A stretch of 64,000 nt of DNA from Rhizomicrobium palustre (lineage in GTDB: Bacteria > Pseudomonadota > Alphaproteobacteria > Micropepsales > Micropepsaceae): contig NZ_JAASRM010000001.1 of NCBI RefSeq assembly GCF_011761565.1, positions 558,139 to 622,138 of the forward strand, read 5' to 3'. Each line of letters opens with the position of its first letter. Position 1 is the stretch's first letter. The notes below the pieces were generated by a model that saw only the letters and a program-made list of their open reading frames with translations, did no database searches and was not told the DNA's origin. The position numbers were made by a program, and so were the translations under genes. Positions 1 through 8,984 of this stretch are shown here, piece by piece.

Positions 1-281
1 GTGTTCTGACAGCCTCCTCTTTCGTCGCCGTAAGTTGGAATCAATAACCGTCGCAATACCACGAAGAATACCATGGCAGGTTTTCACCTGTTGCGGGATA
101 GAAGTGGAACGATGAACTCGCCCATTTGCCATTCCACTGCCCAGGCGTGCTACAGCAACAAAAACGCCCACTGCTCATCTCCCGAATTCACCCATAAATA
201 ATTGTGTTCTGAATATTGGCCTAAGAGGGCAAGCCAGCGTAGGCGAATTCAATTAGGCGAGCAGGGACATCGCGGCACAGG

Positions 282-521
282 TTAATCAGCAATACCAACC
301 CTGCTCTCGCAGGTCTCGCTGCCGCGCAACGTGTCAAACAACTCCGCCTTGCTGGCATAGTAGAGATAGATCGTTCCCTTGGTAACGCCAGCTCGCTTTG
401 CGATGAGCTCCATTCTCACCTCACCGAAGCTCTTTTCGGAGAATTCAATCAGCGCCGCGGCGCGGATTTCGTCAGGGCGTTCCCGTTTTCGGCGCCGCCA
501 TGTCTTTCCAGCCGTCGTCAT
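282..521 (-). CDS. Truncated TetR-family regulator (DNA-binding domain only)
   Basis: The 79-residue product carries the TetR N-terminal helix-turn-helix, including the motif AGVTKGTIYLYYASKAELF at about residues 44-62. It stops shortly after the point where the ligand-binding domain would begin; family members are usually about 190-220 residues. It starts 12 bases after the end of the FtsX permease gene, so it is the last gene of the exporter operon. No long open frame continues the protein between its stop and the window start. It is either a pseudogene from a nonsense or frameshift mutation, or a short DNA-binding protein kept on purpose. TetR genes often repress adjacent efflux pumps, but without the ligand-binding and dimerisation domain that role is doubtful. 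The identification of the HTH is firm; function is not. Confidence 0.75.
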   Translation of the reverse strand: MTTAGKTWRRRKRERPDEIRAAALIEFSEKSFGEVRMELIAKRAGVTKGTIYLYYASKAELFDTLRGSETCESRVGIAD

Positions 522-533
522 GGTACGGTCTCC

Positions 534-3017
534 CTATTCGTAACGCAGCGCCTTGATGGGATTGGCGCGTGCCACGGCAATCGCGTGCCCCGCAATCGTT
601 ACCCAGGCGATCACTAGCGCCACCAGCCCAGCACCGATGAAGTAGAACGGGTTCAGCGAAATGCGATAGGCGTAGCTTTCGAGCCAACCTTGCAGATAGT
701 ACCAAGCCAGCGGCCAGGCGATGGCATTGGCGATCAAGACCGGGATAGAGAACTGCCACAGCAGCAATAAGATGACATTGCGCGTCTGCGCCCCGAACAC
801 CTTGCGGATACCGATTTCCTTGGTACGCCGTCCGGCGGTGAAAGCGGCAAGCCCGAACAACCCCAGGCAGGCGATCAAGATTGCAAGCCCGACAAAAGCG
901 GCGAACATGATGCCTTGACGTTCATCCGCGGCATAGAATTTAGCATAGCTTGCATCCAGGAAGTCTCTATCGATCGAGACCGACGGGGAAAAGAAACGCC
1001 ATGTCTTGTCTATGAAAGCCAGTGTTTGAGGAACCATGTCTGGCCGCAGCCGCGCATGCAACTGCATCCAGTCGGTCGGGATATACATATAAGCGCTAGG
1101 CTGAACCGGCTGACGTGCACCTTGAACCTTGGCATCCGCCAGGACACCGACGATACGCACGGGAGATTTGTTGTAGAGCACCGTCTTTCCGATTGCTTCT
1201 TGAGGCGAGAATCCGAGGCGGCGCGCCCCCGCTACGTTGAGAAGAATATTCTTTCCCGCGTTCTGCGGATCGGTCTCGCCGCCAAGACTATGGAGGCGGT
1301 CATCGGCGCGCGATTCTGAGAAGGCCCGCCCTGCCACAACCTTTATGCCATAGACTCTCGGGAAATCGGGATCGATCCGGATGCCGTTGAGGGTTGCGGA
1401 AGTTGATTGCCCCGGCACCTGAAACAGCGTGAGGTTTTGGCCAAGCTGGAAAGGAACGCGATCGGACTCGCCCACGCTGACGATGCCAGGATAACTCCTC
1501 AACGCCCGGACGAAGGCCTCGCGTTGCTCATTGGTCATCCGGCCCGTACCCATCGTCACCACATTATCGTGACGAAAGCCAAGATCGATATTGCGGGCAT
1601 AGTTGATCTGGCCGAACACCACCGCGGCCGAAATCCCCAATCCGATAGAGACCGCGAACTGAAGCACCACCAAGACATTCCGCAGCAAGCCCGAACCAAC
1701 CTGTCCAGCGCTGTTGGTTCTGAGCGTGGTAGCGGGACGGAAGCCGGAAAGAACCAGCGCCGGATAGAAGCCACTGATCAATCCCGCCACAACCGCCAAC
1801 CCGATCAGCGAGAGGAACAGCGGCCAATCGTGCGCATAATCGAAGCCGATAGGCCGCTGCAGGAAGCCACCGAACGCCGGCAAAAGAATTTCCACCATTG
1901 CAAAGGCCAGTACCAGCGCCAGAAGTGCCATCAGAACGGCCTCTCCCAGGAACTGCGCCATCACCTGCCGAAGGGCGGCACCCATAGTTTTGCGCAAGGC
2001 GATCTCGCGCGCCCTGAGCGCCGCACGCGCCGTGGAAAGGTTCATGAAGTTGAAGCAAGCCACCAGAAGGATGAGGAGCCCGATGGCAGCAACGCCATAC
2101 ACGGTCGTCCAGCTTCCTGGAGGTGTCTGATTGAACGAGTATTTTGCCCCATCAAGATGAACGCGATCAAAGCGCGTCATATGCATCTTGTAGACCGCGC
2201 TACCCGAGATTCCAGAGACCCCGAATTTCTTCAGCTCTGGCGTTACATAGCGATCAAGGATCGGGTTGATGCGGGCCATCACGCTGTCGGGTGTAACACC
2301 GGGAGCCAAACGTATGAACCCCCAGCCATTATTCGCCAGCCACATGTGCTTGATCTCTTGCCCCATCGTGTCCACGATCGATGTGTTGGGCAAGAATATG
2401 TCGCCGGAAAGCTGGGTGTTGTGCGGCAGATCGCGAATGACGCCGGTAACAGTGAGAGAAATCATTGTGTGCTGACATACCGTATCGGTCTGGGCGCAAT
2501 TTGATCTGACGGTTTGAAGCACGCGACCCATCGGATTGGCATCGCCGAAATACTTGCGCGCCGCCGATTGCGTCAGTACCAGAGATTGCGGATTGCGGAA
2601 GACCGTCGCGGGATCGCCCATGACGAACGGCAAACGGATCAGCGTGAAGAAACCGGGATCAACCACGTCAACGTACTCGGAGAACTGCCGATCTCCCGCC
2701 GATAAAGTCATACCCTCCATATGGAGACGGGTTTGCCCAGAGATTCCGGGGATTTCATCACGCATGGTTTCCGGCACCATGTAGGGCACCATTGCCATGG
2801 CCATCGGCGCACGATCAGGAACGAGGATCGTGAGTTCGAGGCGGTAGAGATTCTCGGTGTCTGAAATCCATTTGTCGTAAGACAGCTCGTCGCGCACGAA
2901 CAGGATCACGAAGATGACGCAAGCTAAACCTACAGCGAGCCCCGCGATATTGATGAAGCTGTACAGCTTGTGGCGGATGATATTGCGCAGGGCGACAGTC
3001 AGATAATTGCGAAACAT
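534..3017 (-). CDS. MacB/FtsX-type ABC exporter permease
   Basis: The 827-residue inner-membrane protein has an N-terminal membrane helix, a MacB-like periplasmic region, three helices around residues 300-400, a second periplasmic region, and a final set of helices. This is the duplicated FtsX arrangement of single-chain permeases about 800 residues long. The sequence ALRNIIRHKLYSFINIAGL at the N-terminus and RTKEIGIRKVFGA near residue 730 are typical family blocks. It would pair with the ATPase encoded 8 bases upstream and the periplasmic adaptor before that, forming a MacAB-like mechanotransmission pump for drugs, peptides or lipids. The substrate cannot be read from the sequence. No outer-membrane TolC-type gene is present here. 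Confidence 0.93.
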   Translation of the reverse strand: MFRNYLTVALRNIIRHKLYSFINIAGLAVGLACVIFVILFVRDELSYDKWISDTENLYRLELTILVPDRAPMAMAMVPYMVPETMRDEIPGISGQTRLHMEGMTLSAGDRQFSEYVDVVDPGFFTLIRLPFVMGDPATVFRNPQSLVLTQSAARKYFGDANPMGRVLQTVRSNCAQTDTVCQHTMISLTVTGVIRDLPHNTQLSGDIFLPNTSIVDTMGQEIKHMWLANNGWGFIRLAPGVTPDSVMARINPILDRYVTPELKKFGVSGISGSAVYKMHMTRFDRVHLDGAKYSFNQTPPGSWTTVYGVAAIGLLILLVACFNFMNLSTARAALRAREIALRKTMGAALRQVMAQFLGEAVLMALLALVLAFAMVEILLPAFGGFLQRPIGFDYAHDWPLFLSLIGLAVVAGLISGFYPALVLSGFRPATTLRTNSAGQVGSGLLRNVLVVLQFAVSIGLGISAAVVFGQINYARNIDLGFRHDNVVTMGTGRMTNEQREAFVRALRSYPGIVSVGESDRVPFQLGQNLTLFQVPGQSTSATLNGIRIDPDFPRVYGIKVVAGRAFSESRADDRLHSLGGETDPQNAGKNILLNVAGARRLGFSPQEAIGKTVLYNKSPVRIVGVLADAKVQGARQPVQPSAYMYIPTDWMQLHARLRPDMVPQTLAFIDKTWRFFSPSVSIDRDFLDASYAKFYAADERQGIMFAAFVGLAILIACLGLFGLAAFTAGRRTKEIGIRKVFGAQTRNVILLLLWQFSIPVLIANAIAWPLAWYYLQGWLESYAYRISLNPFYFIGAGLVALVIAWVTIAGHAIAVARANPIKALRYE

Positions 3018-3025
3018 GACGGCTC

Positions 3026-3712
3026 CTACAGGACCTGACGGATGCTTTCGGTGACCACGGCGCCGTCTAGAAGATTGACGATGCGATGGGCGTATTCGGC
3101 GTGGCTGTGCGAATGGGTGACCATCACGATGGTGGTGCCCTCGTCGTTGAGCTGGGTGAGCAACTGCATCACCTCTTCGCCATTGGCGGAATCGAGATTG
3201 CCGGTCGGTTCGTCGGCCAGGATCAGCTTGGGATGGGCTACCACCGCGCGCGCGATGGCGACACGCTGCTGCTGACCGCCGGAGAGCTGGGCCGGGCGAT
3301 GCTTGGCACGGTGGCCGATCTTCATCCGCTCCAAAGCCTCTTTGGCGCGCTTGCGGCGCTCGCCCGCCGAAATGTCGGTGTGATAGAGCAATGCGAGCTC
3401 AACATTCTCCAGAACATTGAGTTCGTCGATCAGATTGAAGCTCTGGAACACGAAGCCGATCGCGCTTTTGCGCAGCTTGGTGAGTTTGGCTTCGGAATAA
3501 TGAGAGATGTTCTGGCCGTCGAACCAGTATTCGCCGGAGGACGGGCGATCGAGCATCCCAACAAGGTTGAGGAAAGTGGATTTTCCGCAACCTGACGGCC
3601 CCATGACGGCGATGAACTCGCCATTGCGCACCTCGAGATCCATGTCGCGCAAGGCCGTCGTTTCGACCTCCGTCGTGCGATAGACCTTGGTCAGTTTCTT
3701 GAGCGTTATCAT
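3026..3712 (-). CDS. ABC exporter ATPase, MacB/LolD type
   Basis: The 228-residue cytoplasmic ATPase has Walker A GPSGCGKST near residue 39, the Q-loop in FVFQSFNLID, the signature LSGGQQQR near residue 143, and Walker B LILADEPTGNLD followed by the H-loop VTHSH. This is the LolD/MacB/FtsE subgroup that energises FtsX-fold permeases. It lies between the adaptor gene (9-base gap) and the permease gene (8-base gap), so it is the energy subunit of this exporter. All catalytic motifs are intact. Confidence 0.95.
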   Translation of the reverse strand: MITLKKLTKVYRTTEVETTALRDMDLEVRNGEFIAVMGPSGCGKSTFLNLVGMLDRPSSGEYWFDGQNISHYSEAKLTKLRKSAIGFVFQSFNLIDELNVLENVELALLYHTDISAGERRKRAKEALERMKIGHRAKHRPAQLSGGQQQRVAIARAVVAHPKLILADEPTGNLDSANGEEVMQLLTQLNDEGTTIVMVTHSHSHAEYAHRIVNLLDGAVVTESIRQVL

Positions 3713-3721
3713 CTTCGAATC

Positions 3722-4996
3722 CTAAAGGTTGTCGCTTTTGGAATTGGTGAGGTCCAGACGATCCATCTTGAGATAGGCTTCATAGCCAGAGACGATCACC
3801 TTCTCGCCGGGTTTGAGACCATCCAGCACTTCGACATGATCGGGATTGCGCCGGCCCAGCCGGACACTGCGGCGTACTGCGGATTTGCCATCAGAGGCGA
3901 CTACGAAAACCCAACTGCCGCCGGTGTCCTGATAGAAGGGGCCGCTCGGCAACATAAGCGCGCGGGAGGCGCCGCCAAGCTCGACCTTCATGTCCATTTC
4001 CTGGCCAACATGGGTATCTTGCGGAGCGGCACCATCGAAATAGAAGTCGACTTTGAAGGTGCCGTTGGTGACCTGCGGATAGACCTTCGCCACCTTGGCC
4101 CGGTAATCGCGGCCGCTCACGGAGAACAGCGTCTCCTGACCGTTGGAAACCCGGTTCAGGTAAAATTGGTCGACGTCGGCCACCAGCTTGAAATGATCAG
4201 CCGAATTGACTTGCCCCAGCACGGCGCCCACCACTTTCGACTGCCCCACTTCAGCGTCGAGATCCGTGAGCTGACCATCCATTGGAGCGCGAATGGTGAG
4301 TGCTTCCACGGCAGCGTTGGAAATATCGATATTACCTTTGCCGTCCGAGGACTGGCCGATCAAAGGCGCGGCAAGGACGCGCTGCTGGACGTCGCGCGAG
4401 GCTACGGTCGTGGCACGAAGCTTGAGGTAGTAATTGTAATCGTCCTGTTCCTGCTTGTACGTGCTGGGCGCTATGGCGTTGGCATCGAGCAACATCTTAT
4501 CACGTGTCAGATTATTCCTGAGCTGGCTGAGTTTGTGCTCAATGTCGAGCAGGTCCTGCTGATACTTGTATCGGGTCTGCTCGAACTGGAGCTGCTGCGA
4601 GGCGACTTGAAGCTGCAAGGCAGGATTGGAGAGGACCAGCAGCGCCTGACCTTTTTTGACAATCGCTCCATCCTCGACCAACACCTGCTTGACGGTCCCG
4701 CCCTGGTCGGTGGTGAGGTGAGCGACCATAAAGGGCGCGATCCTGCCACGCACGGCGATGTAATCTTCAAACGGGCCTTCCGTGACTGTGCCAATGGTGA
4801 GCTGATTGGTCGAGACCCGCAACGTGTTGCCGCCAGTGCCGCTCATCAGCCAAATGGCGAGCGCACCAGCGAGCACAGCAATGCCGGCCAGCGAGCCGTA
4901 AAGAGGCCAACGCGATTTTCGGGCAATGATCTGGTCCATTCCAGATCCGGGTAGCGAGTCTTCTTGATCCGTCTCTGACCGCATTCTCATCAGCAT
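3722..4996 (-). CDS. HlyD/MacA-type periplasmic adaptor of the ABC exporter
   Basis: The 424-residue adaptor has a short cytoplasmic N-terminus, one membrane anchor at about residues 30-50, then the membrane-fusion-protein order: beta-barrel entry, lipoyl half-motif, coiled-coil hairpin (residues about 110-190), second lipoyl half, and barrel and membrane-proximal domains. The frame is open further upstream to 5326, but that part lies antisense to the response-regulator gene. I choose the ATG at 4996 because GAGG sits about 8 bases before it and a sigma-54 promoter on the same strand ends about 40 bases upstream. It is the first gene of the operon adaptor-ATPase-permease-TetR fragment. It should link the FtsX permease to an outer-membrane channel encoded elsewhere. 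Confidence 0.9.
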   Translation of the reverse strand: MLMRMRSETDQEDSLPGSGMDQIIARKSRWPLYGSLAGIAVLAGALAIWLMSGTGGNTLRVSTNQLTIGTVTEGPFEDYIAVRGRIAPFMVAHLTTDQGGTVKQVLVEDGAIVKKGQALLVLSNPALQLQVASQQLQFEQTRYKYQQDLLDIEHKLSQLRNNLTRDKMLLDANAIAPSTYKQEQDDYNYYLKLRATTVASRDVQQRVLAAPLIGQSSDGKGNIDISNAAVEALTIRAPMDGQLTDLDAEVGQSKVVGAVLGQVNSADHFKLVADVDQFYLNRVSNGQETLFSVSGRDYRAKVAKVYPQVTNGTFKVDFYFDGAAPQDTHVGQEMDMKVELGGASRALMLPSGPFYQDTGGSWVFVVASDGKSAVRRSVRLGRRNPDHVEVLDGLKPGEKVIVSGYEAYLKMDRLDLTNSKSDNL

Positions 4997-5038
4997 CGTG
5001 CAGGCCTCACGTTTTCCGGGCGATCCGCTTGTTTGGTT

Positions 5039-5055
5039 AGCAAGGCCCGGGCCAG
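5039..5055 (-). promoter_or_regulatory. Sigma-54 (-24/-12) promoter of the exporter operon
   Basis: Read on the minus strand the site is CTGGCCCGGGCCTTGCT. It matches the RpoN consensus TGGCACG-N4-TTGCW, with the GG and GC doublets at the correct 10-base spacing and a single change in the -24 block. Transcription would begin near 5028, about 32 bases before the adaptor ATG at 4996. The divergent neighbour encodes a sigma-54 activator, which makes the call much stronger than the match alone. Confidence 0.8.
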
Positions 5056-5105
5056 AATTTTTTTCGCGCAAATTCAAGCAGTTGTCGAAAAGGCTTGGCG
5101 AAGGA

Positions 5106-5153
5106 CTGTCCGCAGGCGTACACATGAGCGGACACCTGTGCGAATGCGTACAC
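5106..5153. promoter_or_regulatory. Candidate upstream activator sites for the sigma-54 regulator
   Basis: Four related half-sites cluster here: CTGTCCGC at 5106-5113 (inverted), GCGTACAC at 5116-5123, GCGGACAC at 5128-5135 and GCGTACAC at 5146-5153. The first and third form an inverted repeat, TGTCCGC-N14-GCGGACA. The cluster is about 80-125 bases upstream of the predicted exporter start, the usual distance for enhancer-binding proteins. It also abuts the start codon of the activator gene, so binding could autoregulate it. That the activator binds these repeats is inferred. Confidence 0.55.
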
Positions 5154-6518
5154 ATGCCCGAAGGCCGAATCCTGATCGTCGATGACGACGAAGATGTCCT
5201 GCAAGCCGCCCGTCTGCTGTTGAAACGGCACTTCGGCGTGATCCAAACCGTGAGCGATCCTGCACAAGTCGCGACGCTGATCCGCAAGAACAGCTTCGAC
5301 GTGCTGGTGCTGGACATGAACTTCACACTGGGTGCCGATACCGGCGCTGAAGGATTGGCGACGCTTTCTCAGGTGCTCGAACTCGATCCCCAGGCCGTGG
5401 TGGTTTTGCTCACGGCCTACAGCGATGTCGAGTTGGCGGTGAAAGCCATGAAAAAAGGCGCCGCCGATTTCGTCACCAAGCCTTGGGATAACGACCGCAT
5501 GGTGGCCACCTTGACTGCCGCGTTAAATCTGCGGCGATCGCGCCTTGAAACAGCCGAACTGCGCGAGCGCAATCGCGGCTTGGCGGCTGCCACCCATACC
5601 AGTAGCGACATGATCGGCACCTCGCCCGCCATGTTGAAGGTGTTCGATGCTATCCGTCGCGCGGCGCCAACGGACGCCAACATCCTCATCTTAGGTGAAA
5701 ACGGTACCGGCAAGGAATTGGTGGCTCGCGAGATCCATCGCCAATCGCAGCGGCCAGGAGAGGTTTTCCTGCGTGTCGACATGGGCGCGATCTCACCACA
5801 GCTGTTCGAGAGTGAGTTGTTCGGCCATTGCCGCGGTGCCTTCACAGATGCCAAGCAGAACCGCACCGGGTATTTCCGCGCCGCCACGGCCGGCACGCTA
5901 TTTCTCGATGAGATCGGCAATGTCCCGCTTTATCTGCAGAGCAAACTTCTAACGGCGCTGGAGCGGCGTGAAGTCGTACCGGTGGGAACCGAAAAGCCCG
6001 AGCCGATGGATGTCCGCCTGATCTGTGCTACCAACCTGTCGCCCGCCCAGCTCAACGACGAAAGCCGCTTCCGCCAGGATCTGCTCTACCGCATCAATAC
6101 GGTGGAAATCCGCTTGCCACCGCTGCGCGACCGCAAAGACGACATTCCACCCCTGCTGGAGCACTACACCACGGCCTATTGCCGCAAATACAATTTTCCC
6201 ACCAAACGCCTGGCACCAGCATTGATCGCACGGCTGATGGAATGGACATGGCCGGGCAATGTGCGCGAGCTGCGCCATGCGGTCGAACGCGCGGTTGTTC
6301 TGAGTGAGGGAGAAGTGCTGACCACCTCAGATTTCCCGCTTGAAAAAGCCGAGCCACGCAAGGAAGCGATGCGAGACGCTTCTCGCCTCGACGACATCGA
6401 AAAAGCGGCAATCGAGCGGGCCTTGGAGCGCCACAAAAACAATGTCAGCAAGGCCGCCGAGGCGCTTGGCCTGACCCGCACCTCGCTCTACCGCCGGATG
6501 GAGAAATATGGCCTCTAG
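5154..6518 (+). CDS. Sigma-54-dependent response regulator (NtrC family)
   Basis: The 454-residue activator has three domains. The receiver is at residues 1-120 with phosphoacceptor Asp54 and the Lys of VTKPWD. The AAA+ domain has Walker A GENGTGKE near residue 181 and Walker B LFLDEIGN. A Fis-type HTH forms the C-terminus (NVSKAAEALGLTRTSLYRR). The loop that touches sigma-54 reads GAFTDA (near residue 228) instead of GAFTGA, a variant seen in some activators. ATG 5154 fits the usual start of such proteins (MPEGRILIVDDD). ATG 5124, with a weak AGG before it, would add ten residues. It is divergent from the exporter operon and overlaps the kinase gene by 11 bases, so it probably activates the exporter from the -24/-12 promoter. 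Confidence 0.93.
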   Translation: MPEGRILIVDDDEDVLQAARLLLKRHFGVIQTVSDPAQVATLIRKNSFDVLVLDMNFTLGADTGAEGLATLSQVLELDPQAVVVLLTAYSDVELAVKAMKKGAADFVTKPWDNDRMVATLTAALNLRRSRLETAELRERNRGLAAATHTSSDMIGTSPAMLKVFDAIRRAAPTDANILILGENGTGKELVAREIHRQSQRPGEVFLRVDMGAISPQLFESELFGHCRGAFTDAKQNRTGYFRAATAGTLFLDEIGNVPLYLQSKLLTALERREVVPVGTEKPEPMDVRLICATNLSPAQLNDESRFRQDLLYRINTVEIRLPPLRDRKDDIPPLLEHYTTAYCRKYNFPTKRLAPALIARLMEWTWPGNVRELRHAVERAVVLSEGEVLTTSDFPLEKAEPRKEAMRDASRLDDIEKAAIERALERHKNNVSKAAEALGLTRTSLYRRMEKYGL

Positions 6519-7857
6519 CCGCTTCGAAACCCATATTGCCCTGCGCGTCGGCGCGCTTGCTACCACGATGGCATTGCTGGCTTGGGCCGCGGCCAACACG
6601 CATTGGTACGTCGCCATGGCCCTCATCGCAGCCACCATCGTATTCCAGATCGTGGAGATCGTTAAATTTGCCACCCATTCCGGGCAGGAGATCGCACGCT
6701 TCCTGGATGCGGTCGCTTTCGACGATACCAGCGCGAGCTTCTCGGCATTTTCCAGTGACGCAAGTTTCGCGGAGCTGGGCGCCGCCATGGGCCGCGTGCT
6801 CGAGCAGCTGCGCAAAGGCCGATTGGAACGCGAAGAGCAGACCTCTTACTTCCAGTCGCTGATCGCGCACGTGCCCGTGGCACTTATATCCGTGGACGAG
6901 AATGGTGCGGTCGAGATGCTCAATCTAGCGGCGCGCCGGCTGTTTGAAGGACCATGTCCCAAATCCGCGCAGTTCGTCGGGTACGGGGAACCGTTCGCTG
7001 CCGGGCTCGAAACCCTCAAACCGGGAGAAACGGCGATCTTGCGCATGGCGCGATCATCCGGAACCCTTCAGCTGAAGGCGGCCGCAACAGACGTGCGCGT
7101 CGGCGGCCTGCGCCGTCGACTGATTTCGCTTCAGAATATCGAGACGGAATTGTCGGCACAGGAACTCGCCGCATGGCAAGCCGTGATCCGGGTGATGACT
7201 CATGAGGTCATGAACTCGCTGACGCCGATCTCTTCGCTCGCATCTACCGCTCGCAGCCTTACTGACGACGTCTTGGCTAAGCTCCCCCATACCGACGCCA
7301 ATCGCGCCACGCTCACGGATATCAGCGAAGCGCTGGAAACCCTGGCCAGACGCAGCGAGGGCTTGCTGCATTTCGTCCAGAATCATCGCCGGCTGACCAA
7401 GCCGCTTCTCGCGCGCATAGAAATCGTCCCGATGTGGCGTGTTTTCGCCCGTTTGCAGCGTCTTCTGGCGGACGAACTCACCATCCGTGGTATCGCGCTC
7501 GATACCGCTGTCATGCCAGAGACGCTGGAGATATCTGCCGACCCGGAACTGCTCGACCAAGCACTGATCAATCTGCTGCGCAATGCCGTCGAAGCCTTAC
7601 GCGACGGGCAGCAGGGCCGGATCGCTCTGAAGGCGGTGCAGGACAGTGGCGGCAGAGTCATTATCTCCGTTACAGATAACGGTCCCGGCATCAGCACCGA
7701 GATGCGGGAGAAGGTATTCATCCCCTTCTACACGACCAAGCGGCAAGGCAGTGGTGTGGGCCTGACCTTGGTGCGCCAAATCGCAACCCTGCATGGGGCC
7801 ACAGTGCGCATCTCCGACACAGCGGGCGGCGGCACCACGATCAGCCTGTACTTCTGA
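6508..7857 (+). CDS. NtrB-like sensor histidine kinase
   Basis: The 449-residue kinase has two membrane helices within the first 55 residues, a PAS-like region at about 115-210, the H-box VMTHEVMNSLTPIS with His232, an N-box near 354 (LINLLRNAVEAL), and the ATP lid DNGPGIS near 390 with the G2 block GSGVGLTLV. The H-box form HEVMNSL and the close gene overlap mark it as the partner of the preceding activator. It has almost no periplasmic loop between the helices, suggesting it senses a membrane or cytoplasmic cue such as envelope stress. This is inferred. Confidence 0.92.
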   Translation: MASSRFETHIALRVGALATTMALLAWAAANTHWYVAMALIAATIVFQIVEIVKFATHSGQEIARFLDAVAFDDTSASFSAFSSDASFAELGAAMGRVLEQLRKGRLEREEQTSYFQSLIAHVPVALISVDENGAVEMLNLAARRLFEGPCPKSAQFVGYGEPFAAGLETLKPGETAILRMARSSGTLQLKAAATDVRVGGLRRRLISLQNIETELSAQELAAWQAVIRVMTHEVMNSLTPISSLASTARSLTDDVLAKLPHTDANRATLTDISEALETLARRSEGLLHFVQNHRRLTKPLLARIEIVPMWRVFARLQRLLADELTIRGIALDTAVMPETLEISADPELLDQALINLLRNAVEALRDGQQGRIALKAVQDSGGRVIISVTDNGPGISTEMREKVFIPFYTTKRQGSGVGLTLVRQIATLHGATVRISDTAGGGTTISLYF

Positions 7858-7877
7858 TCACGGGATCGCGTGATCAG
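7854..7877. other. Hairpin overlapping the kinase stop codon
   Basis: CTGATCACG and CGTGATCAG form a perfect 9-base stem with a 6-base loop. The stop codon lies within the left arm. No T-run follows, so it is not a classical Rho-independent terminator. It may protect the 3' end of the transcript. From here to 8069 I see no gene. Confidence 0.5.
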
Positions 7878-8069
7878 CGCGGCCTTGCCTCACTCCCAAA
7901 TTCGAGCCATGTTCACATCAACAGCCGAACTTATCGAGTTTATTGACGCACCAAAATTATGTCCATCACCGGTGAAGACCATGATGGAGAACTAGCGAAC
8001 TATCAGCAGGAGCCACTTAGGGATTGAGGACAAACCGTAGCCACACAGCTTCCAGATGGGGGCACTAGC

Positions 8070-8984
8070 TTATAGCGCGGTAGCTTTTTTAAAGTGAGCC
8101 TGCACTGTGGCGCCGCTGAGCGCACCATTATAGAGCGCGACTTCGTCAATGCGTCCCTTATAGAAGAAGCCCAACACGGGGGCTGGATGCGGTTTTTCAT
8201 CAAACCCAACACCCAACCGCGTCAGTGATGTTTGATTTCCCTGCAGCACGACAGGCTTGCCCGGCATCGACGCTATCGTCGCGACAGGCTTTCCATCTTT
8301 GCAATTGACGTAAGCCGATAAGGTCGAAATAGACCCATCGTAAACGACCACAATGTGGCGCCATTTATCGAAATCGAGACCATCACCATAATCGAAGGCC
8401 AAGGCGACAGGCGCGGCCACGTTATTTGTACCGAGCCGGATACGGAATTTCGGCGGCGTTCCGGGAATGTGGTCGAGCACATATCCATGCAGGAGCTTAC
8501 CGGTGCCATCCAGCTCATAAGCCCCAGCAATGACATGTCGCGCGATGGGGTTGTCTGGCGGGCGCACCCATAATTCCAGGCTGAAGTAAACTTGCGGATT
8601 TATGAGCGGATCGAACGGAATTTCGACATAGCCCTGAGTGCCATCAAATTCAGCCGCAAGGTCGCCCGCATCGGGGCCGAGCGACAAGGCGCCGAGAACG
8701 CTACGCGTCACCCCGACGGGATTCTTGTATTCCCCATCCTTCTTATTGGGGCCGCTGTCTTTGGCCACGACATCCGCGACGGCACCCTCGCTAAGCCGCC
8801 AATACGCAACAAGGTTGGGCGTGGCGGAGATCATCTCTGGATAGGTTTTGGGTGTCGGGGCCGGCGTTGGTGTTGGGGGCACGGGTGGCTCAGCCGTCGA
8901 GAAAGGAGTACAGCCGACGAATCCGAACGCCGCCACGATGGGCAGAACCGCCAGCGGGGCAAGCCACAAGAACGGATCAAACAC
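8070..8984 (-). CDS. LamG-domain lipoprotein
   Basis: The 304-residue protein begins with a hydrophobic signal ending in the lipobox FVGC, so Cys25 would be lipidated. A proline/threonine-rich linker follows at about 31-47, then a LamG-like concanavalin-type jellyroll (residues 55-300) with blocks such as YVEIPFDPLINPQVYFSLELW near 118 and RIDEVALYNGALS near the end. LamG folds usually bind carbohydrate or protein surfaces. The signal is odd: the n-region MFDPFLWLAP has an Asp and no Lys or Arg. The gene overlaps the end of the 852-residue protein gene by 8 bases and is last in a unit led by LspA-like and Lgt-like genes. It may be the client of those enzymes. That link is inference. Confidence 0.85.
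   Translation of the reverse strand: MFDPFLWLAPLAVLPIVAAFGFVGCTPFSTAEPPVPPTPTPAPTPKTYPEMISATPNLVAYWRLSEGAVADVVAKDSGPNKKDGEYKNPVGVTRSVLGALSLGPDAGDLAAEFDGTQGYVEIPFDPLINPQVYFSLELWVRPPDNPIARHVIAGAYELDGTGKLLHGYVLDHIPGTPPKFRIRLGTNNVAAPVALAFDYGDGLDFDKWRHIVVVYDGSISTLSAYVNCKDGKPVATIASMPGKPVVLQGNQTSLTRLGVGFDEKPHPAPVLGFFYKGRIDEVALYNGALSGATVQAHFKKATAL

Noticed and set aside
4997..5326. N-terminal extension of the exporter adaptor
   Set aside because: It lies antisense to the response-regulator gene, beyond the sigma-54 promoter, and lacks protein-like sequence.
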